Assembly: GCA_012515725.1 (NCBI GenBank) | Contig: JAAYXU010000114.1 | Coordinates: 1-15,984 of the forward strand | Source: Clostridiales bacterium | GTDB taxonomy: Bacteria; Bacillota; Clostridia; Christensenellales; UMGS416 | Length of the DNA stretch: 15,984 bases | Direction: 5' to 3' | In this document: positions 13,569 to 15,984 of the stretch, in pieces | How positions within the stretch are numbered: the first letter of the stretch is position 1 | Layout: each line of letters starts with the position of its first letter | Position numbers and translations under genes: made by a program | Notes under the pieces: model-generated | What the model was told of the DNA's origin: nothing | Database searches by the model: none | What the model saw: only the letters and a program-made list of their open reading frames with translations

Positions 13569-15881
13569 TTATCGTTTCTGAGATTCGGCCTCATTGCGGT
13601 AATAGTTCATGAGGCAGCCCCGCAGCAGTATGTCCCGATCATCTTTCGTCAGACCCGTAAGCAAGAGCCTTATTGGACGCGCGCTGCTCTTTGTAAGGTG
13701 CAGCGCGGCTATTTCCTCCGCGCCGTCCGCTATCAACGCGGCGATGCCCGGCAGGTACAGCCAGTCACCCGGCGCGAGACCGGGTGCTTCGGCGACGGTA
13801 AATGGCAGTATTCCCCAGTTAATGAGGTTGCTGCGATAGCGCTTTGTCGCGTACTCGAGCGCGATGTTGGCCCAGCCGCCCAGCACCTTCTGGCAGGACG
13901 CGGCCTGCTCGCGCGCCGAGCCATCCCCGGGCCGGTGCGCGTATATGACGCTCCCCAGCGCGGTGCTGGGCAGGAACCGGGCGAGGCTCCCCTCAGTATC
14001 CAGCTTTTTAAACGCTTCCTCGATATCCGTGCCGGTCAGCGGCTCTCCGGCGCGGCGCTTCTCCTCCATGGCCAGCACGGCCTTCGCACGGGGAACATAG
14101 CCCGGATCCTTGCGGCTGAGCGTGAACTCCGCCAGTCGGATCGGATTGGAGCGGTAGCTCGACGTGTCTCCCGACGGTATGAGCTCGTCGGTGGTGGTCA
14201 CGGGGTCTGTGATCACCGCGGCCACGCGCAGCAGCAGATTCTCTGCCAACGGAGGCATTTCGGGCCAGCTCCGAATATTGGGGCCCAGTATCAGCGGTTC
14301 GGCTGACCGCGGCTTGCCGGTTCCGTCGTAGACACGGCGCGCGTACAGCTCTGTGCGGAAATGGTAAGGCTGCTCGGTCGCCGGTATCGGAAGCTCGGTA
14401 GCCGGGGTAAGTATGCCGCCCCGCAGAGAGGTGGCGGCGATGGAGCGCGCGTCCATGAGCGCAACCGCCGAAAGCTGTCCCTCGCCGGGCTTGCTTCCCT
14501 CGCGGTTCGGGAAATTCCGGGTCGTATGGCGCACCGACAGCCCCCCGCTGCGCGGCACGTCGCCCGCTCCGAAGCAGGGCCCGCAGAACGCCGTCTTTAC
14601 GACCGCGCCTGCGTCCAGCAGCGTATTGACAGCGCCAATCCGGTTGAGCTCGTACATGACCGGCTGGCTGGCTGGATATACGCTGAGCGTGTATTCGCCG
14701 CCGCCCACGGTCCCGCCCTCCATCATCCGGCTCATGAGCGCGATGTTTTCAAAAAGACCGCCCGCGCATCCGGCCACGACTCCCTGTTCCACGCGGATGC
14801 CTTCGCGCGTGATCTTGTCGCGCAGGCGCAGCGTCAGACCGCTGCCCTCGAACTGCTTCGCCGTACGGTCCTCGACCTCGCCCAGGAACCGCTCGGCGTG
14901 GTCGATGACCTCCCGTATCGGATGGGCATGGCTGGGGTGGAAGGGAAGCGCGATCATCGGCTCTATGCGGGAGAGATCGACGGTGATGAAACCGTCGTAG
15001 CAGGTCACCGCGGCGGGCTCGAGCGGCCTGTAGCTGCCCGGCCGGCCATGCGCGTCGTAGTACTCGGCCACGCGCTCGTCGGTCTGCCAGATAGACGAGA
15101 GGCAGGCGGTCTCGGTCGTCATCACATCGATACCGTTGCGGTAATCTACCGAAAGATTCGCTATGCCGGGACCTATGAACTCCACAACCTTGTTCTTTAC
15201 AAATCCGCTGTCGAATACACCGCCTATGATCGCGAGAGCCACGTCCTGCGGGCCCACGCCTGGCGAAGGCCGACCGGTCAGATATACTCCCACCACCTCG
15301 GGCCTTGGGATGTCCCATGTCCGGCCTAAAAGCTGCTTGACGAGCTCGGGCCCGCCCTCGCCGACGCCCATCGTTCCGAGCGCCCCGTAGCGGGTATGGC
15401 TGTCCGAGCCGAGTATCATCGCGCCGCATGCGGCCATCGTCTCCCGTACATACTGGTGGATGACGGCTATATGCGCCGGAACGAATATGCCCCCGAAGCG
15501 GCGCGCGGCGCTCAGTCCGAATGCGTGATCGTCCTCATTGATCGTGCCGCCTACGGCGCACAGGCTGTTGTGACAGTTGGTCAGCGCATAGGGTACCGGG
15601 AAATGATCAAGCCCGCTCGCCAGCGCCGTCTGTATGATGCCTACATAGGTAATATCGTGGGAGGCGAGCGCGTCAAACCGGACGGCAACCCGATCGTCCG
15701 TATTCCGGGCGCTGTGTCCCGACAGGATCGACCATGCGATGGTTCCGTCACGCGCCTGCGGGCTGAGGGCTTCGGCAGCGACTGTTTCCCCGGCGGCGGC
15801 GTTGGCCTGGGCCAGCGTCGTGCCGTCCGTAAGCGGAATGCCATGTACCAGATAGGTTTTTTCGGGGTAAAGCTTGATCAT
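13569..15881 (-). CDS. ybhJ: Aconitase-superfamily hydratase, YbhJ-like
   Basis: This 770-residue protein belongs to the aconitase superfamily and closely resembles the YbhJ group of putative hydratases, whose substrate is not established. The order is an N-terminal three-domain core with GSDSHTRYG (159-167), the first cluster cysteine C372 (VAGCAGG), and C433/C436 (FCGPCFGAGD). The swivel domain follows, with SGDTSSYRSNPIRLAEF and the catalytic-serine motif GDGSAREQAAS (S655, R657). The C372/C433/C436 spacing matches the 4Fe-4S cysteines of mitochondrial aconitase. The start is ATG 15881, with GAGGAG eight bases upstream. The frame opens to 15965, but that extension runs through the promoter. 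It is transcribed towards truA from its own promoter. Confidence 0.92.
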   Translation of the reverse strand: MIKLYPEKTYLVHGIPLTDGTTLAQANAAAGETVAAEALSPQARDGTIAWSILSGHSARNTDDRVAVRFDALASHDITYVGIIQTALASGLDHFPVPYALTNCHNSLCAVGGTINEDDHAFGLSAARRFGGIFVPAHIAVIHQYVRETMAACGAMILGSDSHTRYGALGTMGVGEGGPELVKQLLGRTWDIPRPEVVGVYLTGRPSPGVGPQDVALAIIGGVFDSGFVKNKVVEFIGPGIANLSVDYRNGIDVMTTETACLSSIWQTDERVAEYYDAHGRPGSYRPLEPAAVTCYDGFITVDLSRIEPMIALPFHPSHAHPIREVIDHAERFLGEVEDRTAKQFEGSGLTLRLRDKITREGIRVEQGVVAGCAGGLFENIALMSRMMEGGTVGGGEYTLSVYPASQPVMYELNRIGAVNTLLDAGAVVKTAFCGPCFGAGDVPRSGGLSVRHTTRNFPNREGSKPGEGQLSAVALMDARSIAATSLRGGILTPATELPIPATEQPYHFRTELYARRVYDGTGKPRSAEPLILGPNIRSWPEMPPLAENLLLRVAAVITDPVTTTDELIPSGDTSSYRSNPIRLAEFTLSRKDPGYVPRAKAVLAMEEKRRAGEPLTGTDIEEAFKKLDTEGSLARFLPSTALGSVIYAHRPGDGSAREQAASCQKVLGGWANIALEYATKRYRSNLINWGILPFTVAEAPGLAPGDWLYLPGIAALIADGAEEIAALHLTKSSARPIRLLLTGLTKDDRDILLRGCLMNYYRNEAESQKR

Positions 15882-15889
15882 CGGCAAGG

Positions 15890-15895
15890 CTCCTC
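15890..15895 (-). promoter_or_regulatory. Ribosome binding site that fixes the hydratase start
   Basis: GAGGAG on the - strand ends 8 bases before ATG 15881. It supports the 770-residue product starting MIKLYPEKTYLVHG over the longer open frame. Confidence 0.8.
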
Positions 15896-15909
15896 GCTTT
15901 GGCGTATCG

Positions 15910-15927
15910 TCCGGCAGCGGAGCCGGA
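15910..15927 (-). other. Hairpin in the hydratase 5' untranslated region
   Basis: TCCGGC (15910-15915) and GCCGGA (15922-15927) can form a six-base-pair stem with a six-base loop. It lies between the predicted transcription start (about 15930) and the ribosome binding site. It may stabilise the mRNA; no riboswitch family is recognised. Confidence 0.4.
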
Positions 15928-15936
15928 GTCCCTGTG

Positions 15937-15965
15937 ATTGTACCCAATAGAGGCAGGGCTGTCAA
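15937..15965 (-). promoter_or_regulatory. Near-consensus housekeeping (sigma-A type) promoter of the hydratase
   Basis: On the - strand, TTGACA (15965-15960) and TACAAT (15942-15937) are separated by exactly 17 bases. The -35 is perfect and the -10 differs from TATAAT at one position. The predicted start of transcription is near 15930, about 50 bases before the hydratase ATG. No obvious operator repeat overlaps it. Confidence 0.85.
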
Positions 15966-15984
15966 GGAGATGAAGAGCCGGGCA

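Noticed and set aside
13554..13572. Hairpin ATAAAC-CA-GTTTAT with a short T tail at the hydratase stop, read on the - strand, as a terminator.
   Set aside because: The stem is almost all A-T with a tiny loop, too weak to call; at most a minor 3' structure between the hydratase and the small gene.
13304..13612. 102-residue + strand open frame opposite the small hypothetical gene.
   Set aside because: No ribosome binding site or family features; it overlaps the end of the hydratase and runs against the better supported - strand frame.

Overview
The window looks like a chromosomal core segment of a GC-rich, Gram-positive-type anaerobe of the class Clostridia. The evidence is the spc/alpha ribosomal gene order, the four-cysteine (zinc) form of S14, a zinc-type adenylate kinase, rpsD lying inside the alpha operon (in Bacillus subtilis it lies elsewhere), and strong AGGAGG ribosome binding sites throughout. 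A Christensenellales-like lineage is possible, but the sequence alone does not fix the family. Isoleucine AUA codons are frequent despite the high GC content.

Positions 1-9667 hold the distal S10/spc and alpha ribosomal clusters, all on the + strand: rplE (5' end cut by the window), rpsZ, rpsH, rplF, rplR, rpsE, rpmD, rplO, secY, adk, map, a small KOW-domain RNA-binding protein, infA, rpmJ, then a 119-base leader, rpsM, rpsK, rpsD, rpoA and rplQ. These genes supply ribosomal proteins, the Sec translocon channel, adenylate kinase, N-terminal methionine removal, initiation factor IF-1 and the RNA polymerase alpha subunit. Most junctions are short or overlapping, which suggests one or two long transcripts. 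A GC-rich hairpin at 9699-9740 follows rplQ.

Positions 9764-13053 continue on the + strand with ecfA1, ecfA2 and ecfT, the energising module shared by many vitamin and metal ECF transporters, and then truA (tRNA pseudouridine synthase). These four genes overlap one another. The usual Firmicute continuation (rplM-rpsI) is absent. An AT-richer, apparently gene-free convergence zone follows (13054-13290).

Positions 13291-15984 are on the - strand: a YbhJ-like hydratase of the aconitase superfamily, preceded by a near-consensus housekeeping promoter at the right edge, and a downstream 73-residue protein of unknown function.

Most of the window is ordinary, conserved housekeeping DNA, and I do not see an undescribed defence or mobile system. 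The parts most worth a second look are the enlarged L17, the L14e-like KOW protein, the active-site differences in the hydratase, the unexplained leader before rpsM, and the small orphan gene.
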